Shown here piece after piece: positions 20,732 to 32,100 of a DNA stretch of 64,000 nucleotides (its first letter is position 1; each line of letters starts with the position of its first letter). A program made the translations under genes and the position numbers. The notes under the pieces are model-generated. The model was not told where the DNA came from, did not search any database, and was given only the letters and a program-made list of their open reading frames with translations. Origin of the DNA: Caenorhabditis remanei (taxonomy: Eukaryota > Nematoda > Chromadorea > Rhabditida > Rhabditidae). The stretch is from the NCBI RefSeq assembly GCF_010183535.1, contig NC_071329.1, forward strand, positions 4,278,001 to 4,342,000, given 5' to 3'.

Positions 20732-22389
20732 TTTGCCGTCAAAATTTTCACAAAGGTTTAGTGTGCAAAAGCGCTCCACCGGACTCTTCTTTTCCTCAAA
20801 GATCTCTGATGATCAGTCTTATTTCCATTGAGCGCCCTTGCACCATAAAAATGCAGAATTTCGATTCTCAACGACTACTATCTAGAAATTGAAAAAAAAA
20901 ACGACAGCTCTCTCTTTCCCCCTTTCTCCTCCGAAAAAGAAAGTTGGAAGACCCATAAATCAGTCAGAAAAGAAATAGAAATTTGTGTCTATGGCTATGT
21001 GTGATGCTCTTCAAGAGAGCACATCTTATTTATTGTTGTTTTTTTTTGTTGGAAAGGGTGAGCTCTGTTTCTCTAACTCTCTAATTCTCTTCATGCTTTT
21101 TTTGGTTGTTGTTTTCTTTTTCCAGAAGGGAGAGGGAATATCAATTTTTAGTTTTGGAGGCTTTTTTAATTAAGGAACTTATAAAATTCAATTAGAATGT
21201 CATATATAGCGTTGTCAACTACAAAATAAGATCCAGGTTTCTTCTATACTATGTTACAAAATTGGAAATGTCGAAAAATGTCTGGTAAAGATCCACAAAA
21301 CCGGATTTTGTATTTTGGGACGGGTGTCTAACGCTGAGAATGTGCATTTTCTGTGTTCTGTCTTGTTAATTAACCACCAAAACTCATGGAATATTTTTCT
21401 AGACATTCCTCCGAGGCTTATCCCATTGCTGAGCTCTGTCGGCATATATGTATGTAGGTGGCGTAGTTTGGTAGGAAGGAAATTAAACATTTTTTGGAAA
21501 AAACACCAAATCACCAAAAACCAACCTGCTAAGCCTTTTCGGATTAATTCTCGAGATGAAATCATATATTTTTGGTTTGCAGGAGGTGCTCCAGGACGTC
21601 CTAGACAATCATGGTAGGAAATTGTGATCTACTTACTTCCTGATTTTAAGTTGGTCAATAATCTAGAAGGTCATGTCTTTAAGTATAAGTTTTTCATACT
21701 CTTGCCTACTAAAAACCCAGAAGTTTCCAGAAATTACCCTCATAAGGAGGGCAATGAGAAGAAGAAAAGAGGGCGCGAGAAAGACAAATATTTTCATTCT
21801 CTCTTTCTCCCCTAAAAATAAACATTTTCTCTCCCTTCTGCTGGTATGTTTGCCCATCCTTTTTTGTTTTTATAACACCTCCCTCTTTATTTCTCGTTTT
21901 TGGTGCTTTACTCCTTTATGAATCAGGGAGAACATCTGATCCAATTATTGTCAGTAGCCATAGGTACCGTAGCTCCGTGGTCACTGACTAAGATCGAGAG
22001 ATAGATGAAATAGCACTCAAGGTCTACCAATAGAGCATATTTTCTACAAAGATTGTGACATCAACAACTTTTAAATAATTTTTGGGAGATCTTGATGGCC
22101 TAGTTTTCGCAGACCTGAGTTATTAGGCCAGCTGTTTTATTATGATTTTCAAAGAACCTAACAGAATACGGAAGCAGTAAATGCCCTGCAGCCCCTTCTG
22201 GCCTAAAAATATCGTTGGTTGCCAATTTTTCAATAAGCCGAATTCACTAGTTTTGGTGAGTTTTTCAAAAACTAACATGCCGAAAATACTGTAATTGAAG
22301 CAGAATTTTTGTATCGGCCCTTTTTGAACAGATTTTCACGATTTTTCATTTCGAGTGATATAATCCCTGTACTATTTTTTCCCCGTTTG
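20732..22389. other. Intergenic, no gene seen
   Basis: Contains a purine/pyrimidine-rich stretch at 20890-21160 with T runs and a few overlapping ORFs (21250-21860) on both strands without splice support. Confidence 0.5.
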
Positions 22390-22397
22390 CTCCTAAC

Positions 22398-22601
22398 CAG
22401 AGTTGGGAAATTCCGGGCCGGGCGTGGCCGGGCCGACTGAAAAATCTTCCTCGGCCCGGCCCGGCTCCTGTAGAAATTTGAAATTTTTGAGTATTTTGAC
22501 TTTTTTTAAATGAAAATTTTGCAGAAATTTGTGAAAAAATGGTGCACATTTTTTGAATCCGGGCCGTCCGGGCCGGGACGGCCCGGGATTTTCCAACCCT
22601 G
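22398..22601. mobile_element. hAT-like MITE (CAGAGTTGGGAAA), 8-bp TSD
   Basis: 204 bp, ends CAGAGTTGGGAAATTCC and, reversed, CAGGGTTGGAAAATCCC. Flanked by CTCCTAAC at 22390-22397 and 22602-22609. Subterminal GGGCCGGGC repeats. Confidence 0.85.
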
Positions 22602-22781
22602 CTCCTAACTTCAAATTTTCAATAAATTCATCATTCTTACGTCTTGAGCTTTTCATTCGTCTAATTTTCTTTCTAAAATCCCCCAGCTTTTTTGCCCAAT
22701 ACATCAGGCTTACCTGATTTACCTAATATACCAAAAACTTTAGCCTGTCTAGTTTCTAGAACGTTCTAGATCTACCCTCAC

Positions 22782-22994
22782 CAGAGTTGCATGGAATTCC
22801 GACTTCCGACTTCCGACTTCCGGGCAGTTTTATCATTCCGACTTCCGACTTCCGGATAAGAAAAATCACTTCCGACTTCCGACTTCCGGATAAGGAATGT
22901 TACTTCCGACTTCCGACTTCCGGATAAGAAATTTTACTTCCGACTTCCGACTTCCGACTTCCGGATAAGAAATTTTCACTTCCATGCTACTCTG
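22782..22994. mobile_element. hAT-like MITE filled with ACTTCCG tandem repeats, 8-bp TSD
   Basis: 213 bp, ends CAGAGTTGCATGGAA and, reversed, CAGAGTAGCATGGAA. Flanked by ACCCTCAC at 22774-22781 and 22995-23002. The interior is about fifteen ACTTCCG heptamers in clusters separated by GATAAG. Decayed relatives are visible near 16525-16560, 40078-40140 and 50690-50745. Confidence 0.85.
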
Positions 22995-23002
22995 ACCCTC
23001 AC

Positions 23003-24434
23003 CACTTACTTTGTCCAGAGAGTTCAAAGTCCACTAGAGCGCAATTGCTTCCTCTTCATCACCACTACCACCCTCCCATCGTTATCAAATTAATTGACTT
23101 TTCATTTCTTTTTTCTTCCTCATAGCTATTCTTCAGCTTCTCCCTCTTCAAATTAGGTTAGTTCGTTTTTGTTGTCTTCTCTCATCCCCCTCTCTCCTCT
23201 TCACTCACTTTCCTTTTACTTCAATAGTTTTTTTCAACAAATTTCTATTCTCTCTCTCTCTTCTTTTCCGCCTTTTTTTGTGTCTGTCTCTATTTCTGTG
23301 CACCACAAACACATCACTTGTTCCTTTTCTCTTTTTCAATTTGATATTTCCACCTGGTCTCCTCTCTAACCGTCTGCGTCTCTTCTCACTGTTTGTGTCT
23401 CGTCACTGCACACAAATACACGTAGACTGTTTTACCTCATTTCGCTGAAATTTCGAGGTGCAAGGTTTTATTTTTTTATTAGGGAAATGAGTTTCTCAAT
23501 GCGGTAAAAGCGCTCTAATAATAATTAAGGTTATGTATTTTGCATAGCTAAACTTGCAGTGATACTAACTAAATTAAGGTTATTTTCTCTAAAAAAACAA
23601 GAGAATATTAGTAATTAACAATGGGCGCTAATATCGTTTCCATGTTTTTTCTCGTTTTTCTTCTCAACAAGCTTCGGTCCTCTTCAAATTCCAAAAATCT
23701 TGCTGAACTCTGCTCCGTTTGAAAACTTCCGCTTTCTCGAATTTCAGCAGCAATTACTAAGTCACTCGGTTATTTAGTCTTGTTTCTGGTTTCCTATTGC
23801 TTCTCTGTTCTGTTCACCAAGTTCACTCGGATTTGGAAATTGGTTCTTGAGAGGTTTACTTGGACTCCAAAAATCGGACGAAGTTTGAGTGTCCGGTATG
23901 GTAGAAGCCAAACGGTTATTACAAAAAGGTTTTGTTCAAATCTTCTTAAAGAGACTTCTCCTATAAAAAAAAGAAAAGATGTTGCTTATTTTTCATCAAA
24001 TGTTTATGTCAGAAAATCTAGATAGTGCGGTACATAGCCTAATTTATTGAATGTTGAGAGTTTTCCCGGGAAATTTGTTTTAGATGGTTCTTGACTCAGT
24101 TTGCTACATTTTTGTAAGATATAGAAAATTATCTTCCATGTATGTAAACTGACTCAATTCACATTTTCAATTTTGTTATTTTTTACATAATCGTCGCAAT
24201 CTTTTTATCGAGGTCAATAACTGTCAATGCCATTAGCTCCGTATACATTATTTAACATTTATTCCTGTTTTCCCATTGTCTCACTTCGAGCGGCCTATGG
24301 GAAGATTTTTCTGATTAATTTTTTCCAGCTACTCATCCCTTTCATCTCTTCCCACACGCCCAAGTACTTGTACATTTGACATCGATTGCCTGCAAGAGCC
24401 TAGATGAGCAGGTGCTTGTGAAGTTGTCTTTATT
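23003..24434. other. Intergenic, no convincing gene
   Basis: T/C-rich to about 23380. An 81-codon ORF at 23780-24025 reads VLERFTWTPKIGRSLSVRYG but shows no relatives I know and no flanking splice signals, so it is not annotated as a gene. Confidence 0.4.
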
Positions 24435-24442
24435 CTTTATGG

Positions 24443-24651
24443 TAGGGATTGAAATGGGACGAGTTGGGACGTCCCGCGCGTCCCAAATTGTCATAAAACG
24501 GTTAAAAATGAACCTATATTCTTGAAATTTTGGATATCGCGTCCCCAGCTACGTCTTCACGCACTGAGAAAGTTTGACTACTCTCCGACAAAAATTGACT
24601 TTTTTTCCAAAGTGACCGGAAAAAATGTGGGACGCCCCATTTCGAACCCTA
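24443..24651. mobile_element. hAT-like MITE (TAGGGATTGAAATGGG), 8-bp TSD
   Basis: 209 bp. Ends TAGGGATTGAAATGGGACG and, reversed, TAGGGTTCGAAATGGGGCG. Flanked by CTTTATGG at 24435-24442 and 24652-24659. GGGACGTCCC words next to the ends. Confidence 0.85.
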
Positions 24652-24846
24652 CTTTATGGAAAGCAGTCTTACCTTCTCATACACCACGACAGGTTTTGAC
24701 ACGTTCTCATGGGTTATACCTTTTATAGACAGTTGACAAGATCTATAACTTTCGTTTCAAATTTTCGTTCCCTTCTTCAAACTTTCATAAGAAGGAAACC
24801 TACAAACCTGAGAGCCTAAAATTGGAAATCTGTATTTCGTTTTTTC

Positions 24847-25303
24847 TAACAAGGGAAGTTTTTGGAGACGCCACTTTCAAACGACCTATACATTTGGTCA
24901 TAGATACTTTCGACCACGGGGAGTCCATTTCTGAAGTCAAAACCTGCTAAATGTCTCTGCGAGCCAAGTTATGAGCTCTCAAACTTTTCATATGGTCAAG
25001 CCTGTTCACATGGAATTTTAAATAGGCTGTATATTCGCCACCGCTCGGTTCCATTTGTGTTCCCCAGCGGTTTACCTATTCTAGTACGTTGCAAAAATGA
25101 GAATATCTTGCGTATACTACTTGTCGATTTGTAATTCCACGTGAAAAAGCTTATCCATATGAAAAGTTTGAGAGCTCATAACTCGACCCGCAGAGACATG
25201 TAGCAGGTTTCGACTACAGAAATGGACTGCTCGTGATGGAAAATACCTACAACCAAATTTATAGCTCGTTTGAAAATGGCGTCTCTAAAGACTTCCCTTG
25301 TAA
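24847..25303. mobile_element. Foldback MITE with AACAAGGGAAG ends
   Basis: Roughly 455 bp palindrome. The left arm (AACAAGGGAAGTTTTTGGAG, CACTTTCAAACGACCTATA, AACTTTTCATATGG) is repeated inverted on the right. A second copy lies at 62660-63097. Noncoding. Confidence 0.7.
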
Positions 25304-25703
25304 AACTTAAATTGATCCGAGTTACACGGTTTTTCATCTCGAGCGAGAATCTCGCTTCACTTTGCTTCTAGCTGAAAAGTGTTTGACCGATTTTAAATTC
25401 TCACACCTTCATCTCTTGTAAAAATATAAATTTATATTTTCGTTTCTCGCTCAACTCGTTTCTTAGCTCAATTTCTTCAATAGATTCAGTACCCTTACAT
25501 TTTCAGTTATCTATTCATTTCCAATCTTTAGCAGGTTTCCATTGTTTTCAACTTTGTTAAGGCTATGCTTCTGTTTATTTGTTTAGTCATTCATTCCAGC
25601 CACCCATTTTAATGAATCAACTTTTTTCCCATCTCCTCTTAACCGCTTCATCAAATTGTTTACATCCAATCAACCAGCTCTCCGTAGGGACCGCCCCCCC
25701 CGT

Positions 25704-25716
25704 GTTAACGTTAACG
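25704..25716. promoter_or_regulatory. GTTAACGTTAACG motif upstream of the DUF726 gene
   Basis: Near-palindromic tandem GTTAAC pair, about 400 bp before the ATG at 26113. The identical 13-mer occurs about 90 bp upstream of the nested SET gene (34449-34461). Function unknown; shared regulation is inference. Confidence 0.3.
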
Positions 25717-26112
25717 AACAACAAAATGAACCCCTCCCAAATGATCAAAAAACGACAAAACGGGGAGAAAAAACCTAATTAATTGTAGTGGAATTCTTCT
25801 CCCCCTTCCAGAAGAAGCTCCTTGTCCAATTTGTGCTCCTTCTTCTCCTTTTTTTCTTCCTCTTCTTCTTGGACAAAGGATTCTTGATTTCGTAGAAAGC
25901 AGTCAGGAGGACACAAAAACGAGATGTCCTTCCGGTAAAAGGAAGCTTCTCCTCCTCGCTTTCGAAAATTCGTTCCCTTCTTCACAAGCCTTTTTTCTTC
26001 CTTTTTCTCTTTTTTTGCAAAGAGATCTCGTTTGGAGATTTGTAGAAGCAGAATCACATTTTATTTCGTTACAGAGTGCTAGGTGACTTCTCTGCAGTGC
26101 CCCACTTAGGAG

Positions 26113-29100
26113 ATGAGCAAGTGCGCCACACCGACACCGTCAACGTCTTCCAATTCTAGTGATGAGGTGAGATATTTTTTAGTGTAACTCTGCTGAATCA
26201 TGTCCGTTTTGCAAAAACTTTTTTTGAAAGGTAGCCAAAGTATTCAGCAATAAGGAAATATGTTTTTTGAAAAATTTCTATCACTGATTTTTTCGATAAT
26301 CGATTCTTCCTGATCTTGATTTGAAAATCCGAAAAAAAACTTTTTATTTTTCTCTTGGTGTTATTGTGTTTTTTGTTTGAAAATGACGGAAACAGTCTAA
26401 ATAAACAAAAAATTATGTTGAATCGGTTTCTTAAATTCTGACCATCGTGCTAGAGCTCAAGAAGTCAAAAGTAGTGGTCACGGGAAAATTTTCATAACTC
26501 ATCCAAAAATGCTCGAAATTTTTCGAAACATGTACTAAAAGATGTGTCTTGAGTTTTGCTACAAAAAACATTTAAAAATTATGATTTTCAAAAAAAACAA
26601 TTTTCTAATTTTTTTCACTCAAAAATTAGTTTATTCTCATTTTTTCTTCATTTCCAAAATTTTCTGACTATAAAACGCGCATACTTTTCAAAAACTCGCG
26701 AGAAAATGCTTTATCACACTTAATAAAGCACACATCTGTATTATTTGATCGTTTTATAGTCAGAAAATTTTGGAAATGGAGAAAAAATGGGAATAAACTA
26801 ATTTTTGAGTGAAAAAAATTAGAAAATTGTTTTTTTTGAAAATCATAATTTTTAAATGTTTTTTGTAGCAAAATTTAAGACACATCTTTTGGTACATGTT
26901 TTGACAAATTTCGACCATTTTTGGATGAGTTATGAAGATTTTTGACCACTACTTTTGACTTCTGGAGCTCTAGCACGATGGTCAGAGTTTTAAAAAATTG
27001 ATTCAACATAATATTTTGTTTATTTAGACTGTTTTCAACATTTTGAAACAAAAAACTCAATAACTCCAAGAGAAAAATAAAAAGTTTTTTTTCGGATTTT
27101 CAAATCAAGATCAGGAAAAATCGATTATCAAAAAAATCAGTGATGGAAAATTTTCAAAAAACATATTTTCCTAATGCTGAACACTTTGGCTAGCTTTCAA
27201 AAAAAAGTTTTTTCAGAATGGACACAATTCAGCAGAGTTACACATAAAAATATGAAGGGGTGCTCACTTATGCTCGCTACTGTAGATCGGACGAGATGGT
27301 CGCTATAATATATATAAAAATAGGGTACCTTCAAAAATCTAGTAGCAACCTTCCAGTCAGATTTTTTTTCATAGAAATTATCACACGTTTTTTAATGTTT
27401 CTTTTCTAGTTTTTTACCGTAAACATGGAGCTAGTTTTCACATCTATCTCTAACTACTTTACCTTCAATAATTGGAATCTGAAAATATTTCTGAAAATAA
27501 CTTAGATAAACTTTTCCACCTTTCCCCCAAAGTCTCAAGACTCTAAACCCCATAATCATAAGACCCCATAATTTTCACCTGTTTCAAAATGTGTTTAGCA
27601 AAGTGATATCAGTGGGCGGGGCTCCATCTCAATTCTAGTTTCTGAATAATGTTGCTCACAAATTTTTGTAATCATGCTTTTACTAAACATGTTCCAGTCG
27701 AAGCGGAGTCCTCAACCACTCGCCAAGGCGTTCCCACAACGGAATATGTCGACGACGTCGAGTACTTCGAGCAGTGAGTTTACTTGGGGATATCCGGATG
27801 TCCGGACACACAGAAAAATTTTCCAGATTCCCCACGCCATCGCTCTCTCGAAACCCCTATCGTCCTCCAACCAGCCACCCGCTTTGCGTTAGCCAACCTC
27901 GCCACTACAGTACTCCGTTTAGATTTCTGGGATGACAATGACCCGAATTCTATGTAAGTCTTTTGTTTTCTCTGTCTGTACCTCCAAAATGTTCTGAGTT
28001 CCAGATTCTTCTGCAAGTCTACCTTCAACATTGTCACTCAATGTCTTGATCTACCGGATAAAGTGGTGAAAACAATGAAGACTCACTTGGAGGGGGAAGA
28101 GGAGTTGACGGATATTGCACCGATGATACTGTCAGTCAGGGAAGATCCAATTTATAAGACAGAAGGATCCACACCGTTCTTGGCTAGCTTATTGATCGCG
28201 TTTGTTACACAAGGTACGTGAAATCTTTAGTAGAGTAGTGTCCCTAACGCCAATCTAATGGGAGTTGCAAAAATCCCTCACTGGCACATTATTTTTTAAA
28301 TACTTTGTGTTTTTTAGTTATATCATATCAAAACCTTCATTTTTGTTGTTGAAAACTATTTGATAGCTTTGCAAGGTTTTTAGATACGGGAGGTTTAAGA
28401 CACCACATCGGCGCGTAACTTCCCAGATGCATATCTCAAAATCTAAAAGAGCTAACAGAAAAAAGTCAACTACAAAGTTGTAGAGCATAGTTTATTCTGT
28501 AACATACTAAATTTTTTAACGTGTGATCAAGTTGGGGCTCAGTGGCGTAAGGTCAAAGCCAAGGATTGTGATATTATGGTAGTTCTAAAAAGTGCTGGCT
28601 ACAAGATTTATTCCATTTTATTTTATTTTTGAGTTTTTGAGTTATAAAACAAAACTAGGCCTACATTTTGCTATCAAAAACTTTGTTTGTAACGTTTGTT
28701 GTTTTTGGGCTACGGGCCTTCAAAGACAGGCTGATCTCACTGCGAAGAGCGACAGGGTCACTTCTACGGCTTGCATCTCAAAAACTAGAAGCACCATCAA
28801 AAAGTTGTCATCTACAAAACTAAAATGTGCAATGTTCTATAACGTGGAAAAGTTTCGTCATCTGAAGACAAGATGGGGTACTGTGCCGTATGCTCAAAGC
28901 GATAAAGTTACTATGGAAATTGGAGTACTACTCCTTGGTTTGGCCATAAAGAAGACGTTTTCGCACTAAAGGTTCTAAGAAAGAGATTGTCAAAAATCGG
29001 TGACACCAGGGTGGTTCCACCGGCCAAACCAAGGAGTAGTACTCCAGTTTCCATAATATCAAAAACAACGAAGCACTAACTAGGAATCCACACCTTTAAA

Positions 29101-32100
29101 TTGATAAAGTTACTCAATGACCTCCATACAGCTACTCTAAACCGAACACCTAGACACACAGACAGACATCCAGACATTCGGACACTCAGACCACCAACTC
29201 ACTCTTTTCAGGTAACTACGACAGTCGTTACCGAGTACTCCTCCGCCACCTCACCACCCTCCTCGGTGTGGTATGGACCGAGTTTGAGGAGGTCGAAGAC
29301 TCCCTAGCGAACACTTTACTGGACGAGCAGTTTGTGGAGTCTGAGTAAGTTTTAAAGTATCAGATTGTATAGAATAGGAAAGATGAAAACGTGAGGATTC
29401 TGAATCTGTTGGAATTTTTTGGTTAGAAGGACAATGGGCGGAGTTATGTATGTTTGAAGTTTCGACTTTTTGACTCCAGATGAGAAATGTTGTAACTTGG
29501 ACAAAATTATTGCTAGAAAACTTTCAAAAACAGATTCAGAATCCTCACGTCTTCAGCTCTCCAACCGTGTAACATTTGTCTACAGAAAATTATACTTAAT
29601 GTAGAAAAAACCGACAAATTTCAGAGTTTCTGTCAGAAAGTTGTCTGAAGGGTAGGTTCTGACTATATTGTGATAGTGATTGTTGTGAATGTGTTGTTGT
29701 AAACGTGACCTGGAAATTCAAGACTACCGGTTTTTAGGCCACCACTTCAGTTAAGCATTTTCCAGACAAAGCCGTGTAGTCCGCGAGAAGACCGCCCGTA
29801 ACAAGAAGATCAAACGCTACCTGATGATCGGAGCAGCTGGTGGAGTTGGCGGAGTCCTTATCGGGCTCACCGGAGGCCTCGCGGCTCCCCTCGTCGCAGC
29901 ATCAGCTGGAATGCTCATAGGTGGAGGGACCGCCGTCGCTGGCCTAGCAACTACCGCTGGAGCAGCAGTCCTAGGCACCACAATGGGCGTGGCCGGTGCT
30001 GGATTCACCGGATACAAAATGAAGAAACGAGTCGGGGCTATCGAGGAGTTCACTGTGGAGACACTCTGTGATGGTGTCAGTTTAAGTTGTACTTTGGTGG
30101 TTAGTGGATGGATTGAGAGTGATACGAGTCCGGAACAAGCGTTCGTGCATCAATGGAGACATTTGAGACATACAAAGGAGCAGTACACGTTGAGGTGAGT
30201 CGGGGCATCTAAGGTTGTTATAAAACTGAAGCTACGGTTTAACTTAGTACGACGCTTTCGAGGAAACTTGAAAATTCCGCTAGTTGTTGTAAAATATGGT
30301 GCATCGACTCAGTTTTTGCACAGGTTTTGAGCTACAGTAGCCAATAATTTATGTGTTTTTTTTTCATTTTCAATATCGGCAGTGTTGTTCGTTTTGTTTT
30401 ACCGCTACCCAGAGGATTCATTGGCGGTTTTTCGAATATCTGGAATTTGTAGTAGTTATCGTAAAATATGGTGCATCGACTATGTTTACACTAAAATTGA
30501 GATTTCCTACTCCATAAAATCTAAATTTCTGCTACTTTTCTAATGCTACACCTCGTTTTTGTCAACTTTCATTCAAATGAAAACAATTTCTGAACGAATT
30601 TTTAAAAATTTTGCAATTTGTCGTAAAATATGGTGCATCGACAATTTCCGTTGTATGTATAAGTCAGTATGGTCAATTCTGCAATTAGCCATGAAGAATG
30701 GTGCATCGCTTTTTTTGCTCTCACGTTTCCGATTGAAAAATGAAAAAAAAAACGAAGTACTGCAAATTTTAATAATCCGAATCTTCTTTCCCATCAATTT
30801 TCATTCATACCCAAACCATGTCAGCAATATTCTCGAAATTCTGTGAAACATGGTGCATCGGCTGTTTTGTTATACTTCGATGATACAGTTCCTGCTCAGT
30901 TTTAATTTTTAAAAATTTATTCAAAGAAAACCGAAACAAAACAAAAACAGTACACTAAAACAAAATAAAAAAATCTTCACGCACAATCCAATTATACTTT
31001 AATCCAACTCTTGCACCCGACCTTGCATCCACACTTCACTTGTTTCACGCCCTTTTTCTCTCTTAGATCGTCCTTTTTCCAATAAGAAATTGAGACCGCT
31101 TCGCCAATCTTGATATCCTTCAGCGCATAGACACCAATTTGTGGGACCACAATATTCATCTCCGATTTCCTACTGTAAGTCTCCATGAATACGGCGGAGG
31201 GACTACAAGCGTGGCCAAGGAATCGAGCCACGTTGCCCACAGTGTCCGATGCAATCACAAGACGCTTGCTGAACATTGTCAGCTCCGCGTCATATGAGAT
31301 CTGACGATTCTTGTGGTCTTCCTTACTTATCGTGTGGATTACTCCGGCGTAATGGGTGATAAGTTCGCCCTTTTTGATAGGCTCAGCGGCGCGGAGACCA
31401 AATCCTCGAAGCTCATCCTCATGGTAGACCACCAACGCCTTGTTCCGTCCTCGTTGCAGTTGGCGGTTGGGGCAATTGATGGAGCATCCGCAGGCGTCGG
31501 AGCATTCCATCACGAGTCGGCTCACTGCGGGATTGTAGTCTTTCAGGTTGAGGAGGCCATCGGCTTTGTAGAGGAACTGGGTGGCCTTATCATCGTAGAG
31601 AGCGGCGAACTGGAAATGGAAAGGGTTGTAAAGGGAGACCAACTTTAGTTTCATCATAGTACCCCTAGACCACAGATCTCAAATGAATTATAGTATGATT
31701 ACAGTATGATCAAAGTATGACAACATGACGACTACCTTAACCATAAGACCCCCAGTAAGTCTGCCTAAAACAAGTAAAACAAGAGTCCCGGTATGACGGA
31801 AACATCAATACAGGAACTTTTGCAGCATTACAACAGTAAGACCATTATTTCCTTACAATACATTTACAGTACCACTACTCATCAGTATGTCATTAATAAC
31901 GTGAACAGAGTAACTCTACAGTAAGATCAGTTTCTCTACTGTACCCTCTCAGCGCCTCTTCAGTATCAGTATGACATTAACAACGTGATCAGAGTAAGGC
32001 TACATTATGACTACAGTCCGACCACAGTATGCCCACAGTATAACTACTAGCACTCGTACACCGCCCCTACATTATCCCCATACCGTAACTGTGCCCCCAT

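Noticed and set aside
22782..22994. CRISPR-like spaced repeats
   Set aside because: The regular ACTTCCG units sit inside a TIR-bounded element with an 8-bp target duplication in a eukaryotic genome.
23780..24025. 81-codon plus ORF as a gene
   Set aside because: Starts at a plausible ATG but has no splice signals, no recognisable domain and no poly(A) signal close by.
31313..31648. 111-codon plus-strand ORF
   Set aside because: Antisense of the last SET exon; no splice or start context.
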